Shown: in pieces, positions 24,061 through 37,121 of the stretch
Layout: the number at the start of each line of letters is the position of its first letter
How positions within the stretch are numbered: position 1 is the first letter of the stretch
DNA from: Epiperipatus broadwayi
Taxonomy: Eukaryota; Onychophora; Udeonychophora; Euonychophora; Peripatidae
Direction: 5' to 3'
NCBI GenBank assembly: GCA_028023455.1
Contig: JAQFVV010012405.1
Span: 11,384,423-11,448,422 of the forward strand
DNA: 64,000 nt
The notes under the pieces: model-generated
What the model saw: the letters and a program-made list of their open reading frames with translations, nothing else
Told to the model about the DNA's origin: nothing
Database searches by the model: none
Translations under genes and position numbers: made by a program

Positions 24061-24929
24061 GTTCCTTAATTTAGGTGAAAATTCGCTAGTAAACTGCTGC
24101 ATATTAGAAGTTGTCTGTTACAATGTTTTTTCATCACTGGTTTATTTATAGGTTATGGACATTTAAATATTTACTGCACTTTCTAATTACTATTTGGATT
24201 GCTAAATAAAATTTTTATTGATCTGCTACCAAAAATTATTTAAACCAATTTGGAAAATTTAAGTAATCCGAAATTTTTTTAAATTTTTATCTAGATTTGA
24301 GCACCTAGACTGTATACAAATACATGTTAAATACTAATCTAATGCTATATTAATAATTATAAATAAAATAGAAAATTCATATAACATTACAATACTAACC
24401 AAAAAAAGCGACATTTTACTAAAATTCTTCCACAACTATGGTTTTATCTATTAACAAATAAACATTTAGTTTCAATAATAATTTATTATTTCTAATGTAT
24501 ACAGTGATGTGTAACAAATAAACATTTTCAAGTGAAGTTCAACAGAATATACAACATATATATCAAAACAAAATATCCTTCCCATCATTCATTTCAACAC
24601 TCGACGTCCTTTAACATCAAAGAATGGATAAAAAGTGTACACATGTATATACATTAAACACACTAACATGCTTTAGTAAAGCAAAACTATAAACAAAATA
24701 AATTTTGTTTATAAAAGTAAACTAAACATTCTTTTTAAGAAGATCTGACAACTTTAAAAATAAAAACATTAGTCGCAACTTATTAGTCATATAAAACTGG
24801 TTTGAGAGTAGACTATTTTTTAAAAACAATCAAGAGAAGACTTTTCATTCATTCCTATTCAACCAAAACCACCCCTACAATTAAACATGTATTGAAGTGC
24901 AACACTAAAATTATCTTCTAGACTAATTA
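24061..24929. other. AT-rich non-coding sequence
   Basis: Nothing recognisable apart from short A/T runs. The DNA between the MITE at 24.0 kb and the promoter-like island carries no open frame worth reporting. Confidence 0.5.
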
Positions 24930-25320
24930 ACTCCACCAATCAGGGTGTGGTTGTGTTGCTAAGTTACATCTTGAGCTATATAAATCAGATACTGACGCAG
25001 GTGACCTGGCTGTAATTTGGCTACAATTATTTCAGACTGTGCAATTTGTTTGAATTAGAAATCTTTGATAAAGAAATAATAGAGTATTCATATACTAATG
25101 GCATGAGATAAAAGGCAACCTCGATTGTCCCACAACACCTTCAATTATGTTTATTCGCGAACAGAACTTGTAATGTTCACAAGGCTTAAGACCAAGTTGT
25201 TAATATCGCTTGACTGCGCACGTTTGTCCAAAAATTAACTGTCGCCAACTCTCCTACTTCTATTATTTGTTGACCGCTAGGGTGCAAAAGAAGGAGGAGG
25301 GAAACACCTCATCAAACAGG
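24930..25320 (+). promoter_or_regulatory. Promoter-like region with CCAAT and TATA motifs
   Basis: CACCAATCAG (CCAAT box, 24936-24940) lies about 37 bases upstream of TATATAAAT (24977-24985), with GACGCAG at the distance expected for a start site. The next 300 bases are richer in G+C and CpG than their surroundings (TTCGCGAAC, CTGCGCACG, GTCGCC, ACCGCT). No coding exon follows that I can recognise. It could also be the promoter of a decayed retroelement, because CCAAT-like words also occur in family C repeats. Confidence 0.3.
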
Positions 25321-25329
25321 ATAGCAAAA

Positions 25330-26735
25330 ATCTAATTCTTGAAAATATAATAAGAACCAAACAGTCAAAAAAATAAACTAAAAGAAATAGATCAAGTTGG
25401 GTTGTCTAAGAATAAATTTTTTTTTATATCTATCCAAATAAAGTTAGAGGTTTAATAATAGTATTAATAATGTGTATGTAGGTAAATTTATACAAATAAT
25501 GGCTGAAACTACGATAAAAATAATATTAAAAACAACAAATGTATTTTATTAAATTAATTATGCGTACAATATATAATAATTGTAAAAAAAAAAGTGAATA
25601 GAGTTAGAGTGAGCAATTATAAAATAATATTTGCTTTTTTTTTTTTCGTTAGCATTTTATTTATATAATTTTATGACAGTATCTTTTATTATGCCCTGAA
25701 ATCGTTTCTATAAGTATAGAATGATAGGCTCAAGAGCTAAGGATTTTCAAATAGTGTATCTGTCTTTTTCCGGTGCTCGAACGTTATATGATCTCCCAAT
25801 CAACAAATGATTCCCTGTTTTTACTCCTATTGCATCTTTTCAGATAATATTTGTGATTTATGTCTAAAAAAATCCAACCTTACAAGCCTCATTTATATCA
25901 GTCTTAGGAAAACGTAAAATACAGTATAATATTAAATGACAAATTGACAAATTTTTATATTGCAAAAATAAATATTCTGAGTTTAATTTTAACTTTTTGA
26001 AATACATATATAACTAAAATATTATTTTTAATAAATGAACCTATTGCAAGGCAAAGGTATTTATAATAGTACCAGTAGTTAAGAAGGTCGTTCATACTAG
26101 GTTTGGAAATAATTTGCTGATGAATGTTTGAGCGTTTACATTGTTGTTTTGTTCTCTAAACTAAAAATAAATCGATACCCATTTGGTGACCAATGTTGGA
26201 TGATTATCTGCATATGTTGTAGGACAACTATCAGAGAAATATTCTAAGCCTAAATTCAAATTTCTGGTATGACAGACAGATATGCTATCTCTGTACTGAA
26301 AGGTACTTGATATATACATCTGCAATTCTAAATTCACCTAAAAAAATATTTCCATACGTATTTTTACTATTGGTTTTTGATAATGAGAAGAAATGTATTG
26401 TGGGTATTTATTCTACAAACATTATTTTATTATTAAAGTAATAATATGTGCTTACCATACTTATGACCTGTGGTTTAAATTTTCTGGATAATCATAGAAT
26501 TTTTTTTTTTAATTTTCCAAATAATTTATTTAAAGCAATATATCAGTGTGATGAAATACCTTAGCATCATTATTATAAGTCTGTGCTCACAGACTTCACT
26601 AACAAATCTATCTTTCTACCTTAAAAATTTTACTGACATATTTGAATTGATTCACAATTTCAAGCCACTACTAGTTGAACTAAATATTGCTGCTTTTTTC
26701 CACTATACTAACTGATGATTCTTAAAACATAATGA
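25330..26735. other. AT-rich non-coding sequence
   Basis: No gene recognised. A patch at about 26160-26310 (ACCCATTTGGTGACC, CCTAAATTCAAATTTCTGG) has a distant resemblance to the tRNA-like part of family A, but it is too eroded to call. Confidence 0.4.
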
Positions 26736-26737
26736 AT

Positions 26738-26905
26738 AACCTAATTGATTAGAGCATTACCCCAAATTCAATATTCACAAATCTAATGATTCCTAGTTTA
26801 TTTTCCACATTAGCACATGTCATTGGTCAGACCAGAAATACAGAAAATAATATCACTCAAAATATTGTGTTATGTGCTAATCTGTGTGCTATTACTAATA
26901 GATAT
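26738..26905 (+). repeat. tRNA-derived SINE family D, degenerate copy
   Basis: It aligns by eye with 37643-37840: GATTAGAGCATTACC, AAATTCAATATTCACAAATCTAA, GGTCAGACCAG-AA, ATAATATCACTCAAAATATTGTG and CTAATCTGTGTGCTATTA-TAATAG. Box B has been lost (GATTCCTAGTTTATT in place of GGTTCGAATC), so transcription is unlikely. Confidence 0.65.
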
Positions 26906-27299
26906 TACAAAAAAAAAAACATTTACATAATAGAATATAAATAGCACTAAAAATAAATTTTACAATTTGTATTAAATTAAAAAAAAAAATTAAATGTATA
27001 TTGTGATGAAAATATTCTCTGACTATGTAAAAAGCAAAATGGTGGATCATCAATGAAAAAAATATATACTTTTTTTTTTACAAAAAAATAATTAGTTACT
27101 GAAATGTTCTAATATTGCATATTTACTCATAAGTTAATTCTTTTTTAATCATAATATGTTTAAAAAATGTTTATTTATCAATTAACACTTGTTTTGATTT
27201 AAGCTTTATTTTTTAATAGGGTTTTTATACCTTTAAATTCATGGTAAGTAATTGCTCTGCCTGTCATAGAAACTCATTATAATTGTTTATTTTTTTTAG

Positions 27300-27353
27300 T
27301 AAGATTTTAGTTGGCGAGATAATTTTGGCAAATCAACGGTTTAGTGCAAAAAG
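27300..27353 (+). other. Possible small coding exon (weak)
   Basis: TTTATTTTTTTTAG precedes 54 bases and GTAAGTT follows. One frame is open: KILVGEIILANQRFSAK. A further 24-base segment at 27220-27243, also between TTTTTTAATAG and GTAAGTA, can be joined to it without a stop, but the gap between them is only 56 bases. Base composition is less AT-rich than the flanks. No domain is recognised. The phase does not fit the candidate at 21946-22026. Confidence 0.2.
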
Positions 27354-28189
27354 GTAAGTTGTTTAGATTTTAGAAATGAATTCAAATAATAAATATTTTG
27401 TTGAGTAAATATTTTTAGCAATGTGGCAATCATCCAATATCAGAAAAAAAAATATTGTTCTGATTCTATAGTTCAGTTCTTTATTTATATTTACAATATT
27501 GAACTTGCCTAATATTTTGGTTGGAGTAGCACTAATGCCATCAAATTTCCTTAATTCTCCTGCGGCCTTATTTTGTCAATTCTCATTCACTTGCCAATAG
27601 AAAATGAAATTAAAAAATATATACTCCTTTTACTTATTGGATAAAAATCTGAAGATATCAGTATTCTACCAATAAAACACTACAAACAAGATGGTGATGC
27701 TGTTGATTTCAACATCATTTGTTCTTGGGCTTCAAGAACATTTATGAGTCTACATCTTCTTTCATTGTCTTAGAAGAAAATAAAGGAATTGTTTATTTAT
27801 TACAGGTAAAATATTTAAGATTATTGTTTACAGCGTTTATTAAAAATTCATTTTCATGATTAATTATTTTAAAATATATTTTCATTATTACATTTAGATT
27901 TTAATCAAATATTTTTTATATTGTTAAAAATATAAATTAAGAAATTTATAATAATGGAAAAAGAAATCTACAATCAATAATGCTTTCCCAAAAATCAATG
28001 TACAAAATCTTCATATTTTAACATAAATGCAATTTTAAATATCAGAACAGAATTTTATTAGTTTTATGATAAGTAATAATAATTTATTCAGGTTTTAAAA
28101 AATGAAGTTCAATCATCAATTAATTAATTAATTATTTTTTACCAACTCTGCTATTATCATATGGTAATGAAAAAGGCATTGTTCTCATT

Positions 28190-28400
28190 AAATAATTTAT
28201 TATTTTTTCTATATTTTCAAAATTCAAATATGATTTTGTAGTTTGTTTTTCATTTGTAAATTTATATTTGTAATAAATCAATCCCTATGCACTGACTTGC
28301 AATATAGAATAAAGGTTTAATACTAAAATAAAATGTTGAATCATTATGCAAATTATCACTAAATGAAAACAAAAAAAAACTTTCTCAAGTTAAAGGATTT
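28190..28400 (+). repeat. Family C repeat copy
   Basis: TTTTCATTTGTAAATTTATA, AATATAGAATAAAGGTTTAATACTAAAATAAAATGTTG and the following bases match about 19780-19880, 21110-21160 and 29690-29790. Confidence 0.5.
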
Positions 28401-28649
28401 ATTACCAGTTAACTGACTATTACGAAAAGACCCTGTAGCAAAAAAAAATTTTGGACATAGCATGCGCCATCTCTTGGTCAATTTTGGTCGCAATTTCTTC
28501 ATTTTAGGCTTATTTGATAGGTAATTCAAATTTGTATATTGTAGTTCCAAAAATGTCCACATATATCATTATATATTTTTTTAAAAATCAATTTTACTTA
28601 CATGTCTATTGGTGCAAAGGTGTATCTTTGTCGCTGATTGGTTACTTAT

Positions 28650-29310
28650 GAAAGCTGAAAATGTCTTCTAGGCATGTTTCTAAATGACAGATTCAGAAAC
28701 GTAAACGATTTCTTCCACATTCATAATTGATTATGATGTAAATAATTATATTTATTGTACATTTTTATGTTCACAAATAAGATAATATAGTGCTCTATCA
28801 AAATATATAAAGTTTGACTCAGAAAATTTTAAATATTATAACAAAAACACATTTGGAGAAAAACAAAAACAAATTATCACTCGAAACAGTAGGCGTGTTT
28901 CTAAATGACAAACGTAAATGAATTCATACACGTTCATTTGCAATTGATTATGATGTAAATAATTACATTTATTGTAAATTTTTATGTTCACAAATAAGAT
29001 ATTATAGTGATCTATCAGAATATAAAATTTGATTCCAAAAATGTTATATAACAAGATATATAAGCGCAGCCAAAATCATTTTCTTCAAGTCTCTCTTCAC
29101 GCTAAGATTGCACAATAACTAACGCCCAGTGAACGGCTCAAAATAATAATGATAGAAATAAAAATTAAAGATTTTACATGTTCATTAAATTAATTGATAT
29201 TGTAGTAAATAATTACATCTATTGTCATTTTTTACATTCATAAATAAGATTTGATGTTACTTTATGTAAATATAAAGTTTGATTTGGAAAATTTTAAATT
29301 TTACAAGAGA
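28650..29310 (+). repeat. Three-copy tandem array, unit about 245 bp
   Basis: The core GATTATGATGTAAATAATTA, CATTTATTGTA, TTTTTATGTTCACAAATAAGAT, and CTATCA-AATATA-AAGTTTGA occurs at about 28725-28815, 28950-29035 and 29195-29290, the last more diverged. GTTTCTAAATGACA precedes the first two. This is a locally amplified segment with no coding frame. Confidence 0.75.
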
Positions 29311-29689
29311 AATAAGCAAGCGGGAAATAAAAAGAGAATTAGTTGACAGCTTGATCTGAATAATGACACAATCATTGGTTGAGTTATAATTCTTTTGTTT
29401 TACTGCTAGCTATTTTTTACACATTTTTCTTATATTTTTCTACAGTTATTAACATTATTTTTAATTTTTCATTACATTTAACCAATTTGAACCTAAAATT
29501 ATTCAATTTTTAGAAGCTGAATTAAAAAAATTCTGTGTATTTTAGATTAATATTTTAACAATAAAAACCGGCTGGAAAATGAAAGGACCAATCATATTGT
29601 TCTCAGATTTAAGTATTGGGCCAATGAAAAGTTAGACAAAGATTACAAATTTAAAAAAATCAGTTAACAGGTTAACAGTGATTTTTTTT

Positions 29690-31600
29690 TTGTAAATTTA
29701 TATTTATAATAAATAAAATAAAAGTTTATTCAAATACTATATAGAATAGAAGTTTAATTTTTAAAATAAAATGTTGCACATATAAGTCAAATGATAATTA
29801 GAAGTTATTAAAATAAGCTTAAAGGGGTGAATAGTGAAATGATTATAAAGTAACAAAAAAATTAAATTGGCTCATTCACTCAACTGGATAACAATTCAAA
29901 TTAAATATTGCTGAAAATTTTCTTTCTATTATTGGTTGATAAAGAACATGTTTACTTTTACTCATATCATTAATTATATATTATTTGTCAGAGGTTTTAT
30001 ATAGAATAATTTTAATGAATTCACCAATTAATGGAATTCTCTAAGTGAAAACATTAATTGGTAATTGTAATGTACAAAAATTTTTCAAATTTAGCTTGAA
30101 ATGCAGTTGTAAACTTCAAATTTTCTATCAATATTTTTGAAATTAAACCTATTTTTAAAGCAAATATTATTTTAGCCATGGAAAAAATTAAATTATGAAT
30201 TGTTTAGCAATATGTATGTGGAAGTAATCATGTAATATGTTCCTTTATTTATTCTGACTTCAAACTATAATAAAATATATAAGGAGCAGCAGTTTCAAAT
30301 GTGGATGCTTTTGCTATCAAGAACTATTATAGTTTACAATATTATTGCTATTATTTATTATATCTTAACTCTTTTGGTATTGAAAATTTATGACACATGG
30401 TGTCAATTTTTGAATATGTTCAATCTTTCATTTTTATATGAAATCTTTATTTTATATCAAAACTCAATTAATTGGGCTTTATTTCTTTTTAATTTAATTT
30501 TACAAATGAAAAATATTTTAAAAAATCATTTTTCAACTTTGAAAATATTAAAAAAAAAATTGTAAATAAAAACAAAAATCATAATACATCATACAATGAG
30601 ATGAAAACAAACACTTTTCAGAAAATAAATGAATTCTTTTTTATTTTAATTTTTTTTTAATGTGAACAAAAAATGGGAATTTATTATAAATCTACCAAAT
30701 TGTGCTTTGGCAATATAATTTTTATATTATTTGAAAATTTTATAACAATATATTATTTCTGACAATTAATAATGCATGTTATAAGTTTCAAATGTTTTTG
30801 TAATAGTTCATCACCTTGTATTTACAAAAATAAAATATTAATAAAATCAAAGTTTATACATGTATTTCTTTTAAATATTTATCAACCAGTTAGTATGAAA
30901 AACTAATCAGAAATATTTTAATAAACAAGAAAAAAAAGTCATATTTTTTATTCCAAACAATTTGGATAAAAATGAGGCTACAAAAAAGAGCATGTGGAAG
31001 TTTATTATATATTTGTTAATGATAGAGTAAAGACATTTGATATTTGCTGTCTGTAAGAAACTGACCTCTTCAGACTTTTTTAAACTAATAAATCATTAAA
31101 ACCACAACCACATAAACTGTGTTATAAAATGCCTCATGTTAATAGCAGTTAAGTTAATGGTAAAACAGTAAGTGGTAAAACTATTATAGTTTTTTCTGAA
31201 GTAAACAAGCCATGAAAATTAATATAAATGAGTGCTAAAGAGTTAAAGGTCACAACAAAAGAAAACTGTATTTTAATGTTTTTGATGCAAATATACTATC
31301 CAACAAGAAATAAAACATATATATTGTTATATACTTTAGTAGATGTATTTTGAAGCTGACTATTAAAAAATTATCAGAGTAAAAAACACCAATATCAAAG
31401 TACATTCATAACACATACTTTTTTTAAACAATAATGTGAATTTCCAAAATAATTGTTGACATTTAGTTGTCAAAATAAACTTCTCGATTCTGCATGAGCA
31501 CTAAGCAATGAACCTTAAAAAATATTAATTAATAAATCTGAATAAACAAAAATTAAAATTTAATTATTTAAAAGTGTATTTTAATAAGAAAAAATCCTTC
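29690..31600. repeat. Family C repeat sequence and AT-rich filler
   Basis: This holds another family C core (AATATAGAATAAA-type, 29690-29790) and the CTGACCTCTTCAGACTTTTT word at about 31062. An open frame at 30299-30565 encodes a hydrophobic Leu/Ile/Phe-rich string from T-rich DNA. It has no recognisable domain and is not called a gene. Confidence 0.4.
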
Positions 31601-34390
31601 AACAATGTATATATTTAAGACAAATTGTATTTGCACATCCGTTCAAACAATAGAAACATTTTTTTAAAATATTAAAATTGAACTTACAATTCGTCACCAA
31701 GTTTTGCAGCCATGATTTTTTTAAACATTTTACATGTTCAGGGACATAGTTATTCCACAATACGTTTTACTTGTTAATATTAAAACATATCAATAAATTA
31801 ATTATAAATTTCTGTTAATTTTAAAAAGTAGTAATAAATGCATTATAAATTTCACTCACAACATGTAAACAATTACATTTTAAAATTATATTGTATCACA
31901 TATAAACACTAATTTTTTTTAAGGAAATGAAAAAATCAACAGGGGAGAATTCTTTTATAACAGGAGGGATTTGATGGCTTCTAGAGAGAGACCAATAAGT
32001 GGTTCATAATAAATTTTAGGGAGAACAGCTACTATTCTTATCATGCTATTAAAGAAAATGTGGCCTATGGATTTATGACTTATTCTGATAACTGAAAGAT
32101 ATTGAACAATATAAGGTAAATTCCAAATATAAGTTCATTATTACAGGCATTTAAAAAAAATCATTATAGTTAAATTATTAAATTTCTTTTAATTTACTGT
32201 CATGGTTTCTTATTATTTTTGTGAATGGGGAATTTGTAATATATTTATTGCTATTTAGCAAGAATTAATAATGATTTATTAAATATTTTTTAATATTAAC
32301 AATTAAAACATATTTGTTAGGATTATGGGATAACTATGCTGTGAAAATGTATAATAAAAACATGACTGCCAGCCTTTGTGTCCAAAATTATTGTAATCAA
32401 TCTTGATGTCCAGGATTCTTCTTAAGTATTAAAAAAACACGCACAATAAAATAAATAGAAAGTGATTGCAGAAGGTTTTTCAAAAGAGTTAAAATATTAA
32501 GTAAGACCTAAGAAACAAGTTAATATATGATACATAGATTGATGAATAAGCATAAAATTATTTTTCTGTTTTTATATATAAATAAAAGGCTTGACACCCA
32601 ATTACAGAATATACATTTACTTGTTCACAGAATAAATTCACTCTCTTCATTGACTTTTTGAATCACTGACAGCTATTGAGATAGAGATATTTTGATATAA
32701 ATCACAATTAGATTTCAGTACTGTACCAGTCAAAGACATCTACTCATTCAACACAATCCAGAATCTAAGCAATAATATCTCAAACTCAGTCTGGCCCAAG
32801 ATGCACAGGTCAGGGACCATCCTGAGTTAATCTATTTTACTCATTCTCCAGATCACTAACACCCATGGTGATACAATGAACTTTTTTGATTCCTGGCCTG
32901 AAGACACATCAGAAACGACAAGAGACTCTAAAAATGGATAACATAATCACATGGATTAAAATATCTTTCACATAGACTAAAGAGGCTCTTCAAATATTTG
33001 ATCAATGTATCTCTTCATATGTGCTCAGTAGACAGTTCTCGTTGATTTATGATTTATAAAACAAATCTGAAGATATCAGCAGCCCATATAGCAATTTTGT
33101 TGATGTTTTTGGCACAAAATGACTATAAATAACAGTAAAATAGTTCAAAATAGTGATTTAATATCTTGTATTGCAGCACCATCATAGTAATCTGCAAAAA
33201 TTGTATTATGAATGCAACAATTTAATTTGTTACCTATCATGTCCACTCACACTTTTGGAAAGAATGTAATAGGAACTTTAACCATATTTGTGATATTTTA
33301 TTTTTACAATTAAACCTTTATTCCATGCCATGTATTGATAATCTTACATTCTTTACTATAAAGTATTCTAAAAGTCAATATTTGAACTTTACAAAATAGA
33401 AAAATAAAGTACTAATGAAACAATGGCTCTTCTTTATGGCACAAAACATTGTTTTATTATATTTTCTATTTAGATTCCATTTTTAAATTAGAAACCAATT
33501 TTAGTTGAGACAATATAAAAAAATGAAAATATGTTGTAATAATAAAAATATGCATACTTTTGTTAAAATTTCACGGAAAACTTTTTAATGAGAGTTTATG
33601 CAAGCAATTTTTGTTAGCCAGTAAAAACAATTTCTACTTGTATCGTAAATGTGTTTTATGATTTCTCTTCTTGAAAGCAAACATTTTCAAACAGAATCTA
33701 ACTCTAACCACTATTTTTTGTGTCTTAAAATAAATATCTGACAAAATATTGCATAAATAAGTTTAAATATGCAGATATGTTGCTAACAATTGTCGTTGTA
33801 TATTTTGAAATACTAAGATAAAACAAACACACAAAATTGACTTTGAGGCTAAATAGTCAGCCAATCACAGATCGTTGTTGGTTTCTTTGTATCATGAAAC
33901 AAACAATAAGGCATTGTTAGACTTTGTAATATGTGAAAAATTTGCATACATTTGTATGGTACAGACATATTTAGATATATTTTTAAATTAATAAGTTTAA
34001 TTAATGATATCTATATTAAAAAATGCCTAGATACTAATATTATAGATAATGACAAAGTAATGAAAAAAGTCAAAGCAATAGCAGCACCATTTTAATTTTT
34101 CAAACCACTTCAAAATAAGACATTTTGTAATGATTGTTAAAAATATGCTTAACAAATGAGTAAATATCTTGTTCATTAAATGCAATTTACAACAATGAAC
34201 TAAAGCAAAACTTTAATTCATGACTCTTATGAATAATGTTACACCATATATTAACCTTTGTCTGATGAGTAAAATAAGTTAATTTGGAAATAATTTCTAG
34301 AACATCCTTTTTGACAAATTGTATGGCTTGATTTGAGGTTGCATACATGTACCATAAGAACCCTATTATTAACATTAGCATACACAAAGA
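31600..34390. other. AT-rich non-coding sequence
   Basis: No gene or clear repeat is recognised. A slightly less AT-rich stretch lies at about 32640-33060 (for example GTCTGGCCCAAGATGCACAG). Its frames have stops and no family was identified. Confidence 0.45.
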
Positions 34391-34394
34391 CAGA

Positions 34395-34656
34395 ATTAAA
34401 CCAGCAAGCATCATATGATCACATCTCCAATACTAGCACATAATTGTTTATAAACAAAGCAAAGCAAAACTTCATATAGTAGTGCCACCTGTGCTAAACA
34501 GAGTAATCAATGGATGCCAGAAGGCTTGTGCATGGAGATATTGGATGAGTAGGCATTAGATAGGGATGTTATGCACAAGCCTTCTGGCATCCATTGATTA
34601 CTCTGTTTAGCACAGGTGGCACTACTATATGGAGTTTTGCTTTGCTTTGTTTACAA
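34395..34656. mobile_element. MITE family B, copy 4 (long palindrome)
   Basis: Arms of about 86 bp (34448-34533 and 34571-34656) are almost identical inverse copies around a 37-base loop. The arms contain CAAAGCAAAACTTCATATAG, CCACCTGTGCTAAACAGAG and GGATGCCAGAAGGCTTGTGCAT. The loop GATATTGGATGAGTAGGCAT also occurs in the 50.4 kb copy. The high arm identity suggests this is the most recently formed copy in the window. Confidence 0.85.
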
Positions 34657-35488
34657 AGACAGAGTATTATGTTTCAGCTTGGAAAAAAGTACTTATATCA
34701 TATATCTTTATATGCAATTAAATATTAACATAGAAATTATTTCTGGTACCCTGAATATATTTTTTGCAGTGATTTCTTATATTCTTGTTTCAGATATCAG
34801 AGGAAAAGTTGATCAAAATTAATATATAAAAATACTGTTACTATACACAGATATTCACAAATTCAAGATATAATTTTATTACCTAAGCATTTTAAGATAG
34901 CTTCATAGAATCTTCATTCAAAAACTTTTCAAACAAATGTATTTTATTGTCAGAATTGAATTTATGATTTTTTTCTAGACTGAAACTCAAAAACAAGATG
35001 GAAAACAAAAGGAAAAGCTTAATAGTATTCAAATTTTTTTATCACTATGACAGTTTGTTATTTTAGACTTAATAAATATAAATATGTTTGATAGAAATGA
35101 TAAGGCACATCTGACATACTTCTTTAGTAAATAGATTTTGTTACTGCTACATATAATATGGCATAAAAAATGCAAAAAAGTTGATTAAAGACCTAAAAAG
35201 GAGAGGAGAACTTAAGAATGTATAGTAAGTAGAGTAAAAAATAAAACATTGTCAAAGTATTGCACAGAATGTGATATGTGGCATATACCTAATGATGATG
35301 ATAAAATACGCACATACTTGAAATTTTCTATTGCAGATTTTGCATTGAATACATTTTTGATGAATGTATATCAGTTTAAGCACAAAATTGAAAGTACTAT
35401 ATTGTTAATAAAGTATTTTAGTGATTAGATTTATAATCAAAATGATTCTGGTTTTAGTACGATAATGAGTTTTTTTCCATATGTCATA

Positions 35489-35568
35489 GCATCTGCTGGG
35501 AGCAAAGCCACAACCGTCTGCAACCAACTACTTGCTTGCAAGGCGGCTGTGCTGACCTCTTGGCTAAC
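35489..35568 (-). repeat. tRNA-like repeat, degenerate second copy
   Basis: The minus strand reads AAGAGGTCAGCACAGCCGCCTTGC and ends ...TCCCAGCAGATGCTATGACATA, parallel to the 18871-18953 sequence. Box B is altered (GGCTTTGCTCC) and the acceptor pairing is lost. It forms a short G+C island in AT-rich DNA. Confidence 0.6.
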
Positions 35569-36009
35569 GATAATGAGTTGGCATATAATCTTTGTGAAAT
35601 ATGAACACTTCGTTAAAACACAATATTTTCTATGGCATTATATATTTTGAAGGATTGTAGGTTTTAGAAAGGTGTTATGTAACTGATCATGTATTGTCTT
35701 CAGCCTTCATCCCTTCTTAGTAAATTCTACAATATGTTCATGTGGTGCTGGTAATTAAATTTGCCAGTTATAAGTAATCTATTTCAGTGTTTGAATATTG
35801 ATTGGTATAATGAATTTAATGACAAATTGTTCTAAAGAAAGAATAGCGATTATATGCTTTTATTTCTGTTTTATTATTAAATGGAAGAAGCTATCAGGTC
35901 AAATTGCAGTTGCACAAGATGGCAGTACTTAATTGTATATGACAAGCAGACGCAATTATAAACAGATTTATTGTTTGTTATTTTTTGGTCATTTGAAATA
36001 TGGTATTAC

Positions 36010-36245
36010 TGTCCATTAAAGTATAAAGATTTGCTATCCTAATATAAACTGAGGACTGATTATATATGTGTGTAGGAGATGATCATACGAACCAACTGAT
36101 GAATGCTGTTTCAGCATGAAATACGTATATTGGTGATTATTTACCTTTTCTACATGTGTGGTCATGTGTATCAATAGTATGAGATAGTGTGGATAGTTGA
36201 AGGTTGCTTGAAAGTCTGAGTTCAAATCCCCTATATTTATACTTA
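36010..36245 (+). repeat. SINE-like family A, copy 4 (best conserved)
   Basis: It contains TTGCTATCCTAATATAAACTG, GACTGATTATATATGTGTG, CCAACTGATGAATGCTG, TTTCAGCATGAAATACGTAT, TTCTACATGTGTGGTCATGT and GAAAGTCTGAGTTCAAATCC. The last word is close to a pol III box B. It gives the clearest view of the family order. Confidence 0.7.
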
Positions 36246-36659
36246 ATACATACTAAATATACATTTATTTTAAAATTTATATAATGTTTTAGAAAGATTT
36301 GAACTTACATCTGGAGAAAACAGAAAAAAAAAACATTATTCTAGCTAATATATATTTTAAAAATTCGGTCTTTTGTAAATTTCCTTAACTTTAAATAAAT
36401 GATTAGATTTCACTGTAATTTCTTTATTCTTTTAGTTAATCTTAATTTGGTTCTAATAGTATTTTATCAAAAAAATTATTCAAACTGAAGACAAATCCAA
36501 ATAAAAGTTGAATTTTACAATGTTAGCATCAATTTAATTGCATTTGTTGGCCAAGAAAGAATTAAAATAATGCATAATTATCAGAGACAAAAAAATAAAA
36601 AAAAATTGAAACTTTAAAATGAAGCTGTGTATTTTATTTATGCAATTACGTATTTTAAG

Positions 36660-36875
36660 TTTATATATATATTGTTTTATTGATAATATATATATATATA
36701 TTTAATTAAATATTTTTAATATATTTCTTAACGGACACATTATAGAATCATGTATATCAAATGCGATTTTCAAATTAATCCTGTAACAAATAGTCGTCAT
36801 CACTAAAAATAAACTTATGGAAAAAATATTTTTTTAAAAATTTGCACACACACACACACATATATATATATATCA
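36660..36875. repeat. Cluster of short (TA)n and (AC)n microsatellites
   Basis: Alternating TA runs at about 36661-36705 and a CACACA-to-TATATA compound tract at about 36846-36875. Confidence 0.7.
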
Positions 36876-37021
36876 ATTATACATACTCTTATTCATATTT
36901 TTACTATCTTTTCTTGTTATATGATAAATTTAAAAATGGCATCTTGAGATGGTTAATGTTAGTATAAGAATTGGTTAGATGATGATAAATTGTTTTATAT
37001 CAGTGAGTTGACTATTATTTC

Positions 37022-37121
37022 GATTTATTTATTATTTATCAATTGATTAAAAGGATATATATATATATTTCATTTATTTATTATTTATCAATTGATTAAA
37101 AGGATATATATATATATTTCA
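37022..37121 (+). repeat. Tandem duplication, 50-base unit
   Basis: The unit ATTTATTTATTATTTATCAA-TTGATTAAAAGGA-(TA)n-TTTC occurs twice in direct succession with no visible difference. It is a recent slippage or repair duplication ending in a TA run. Confidence 0.9.

Noticed and set aside
30299-30565. 88-codon hydrophobic frame that could be a small membrane protein
   Set aside because: The DNA is extremely T-rich, the peptide is low complexity, and neither splice sites nor a recognisable family are seen.
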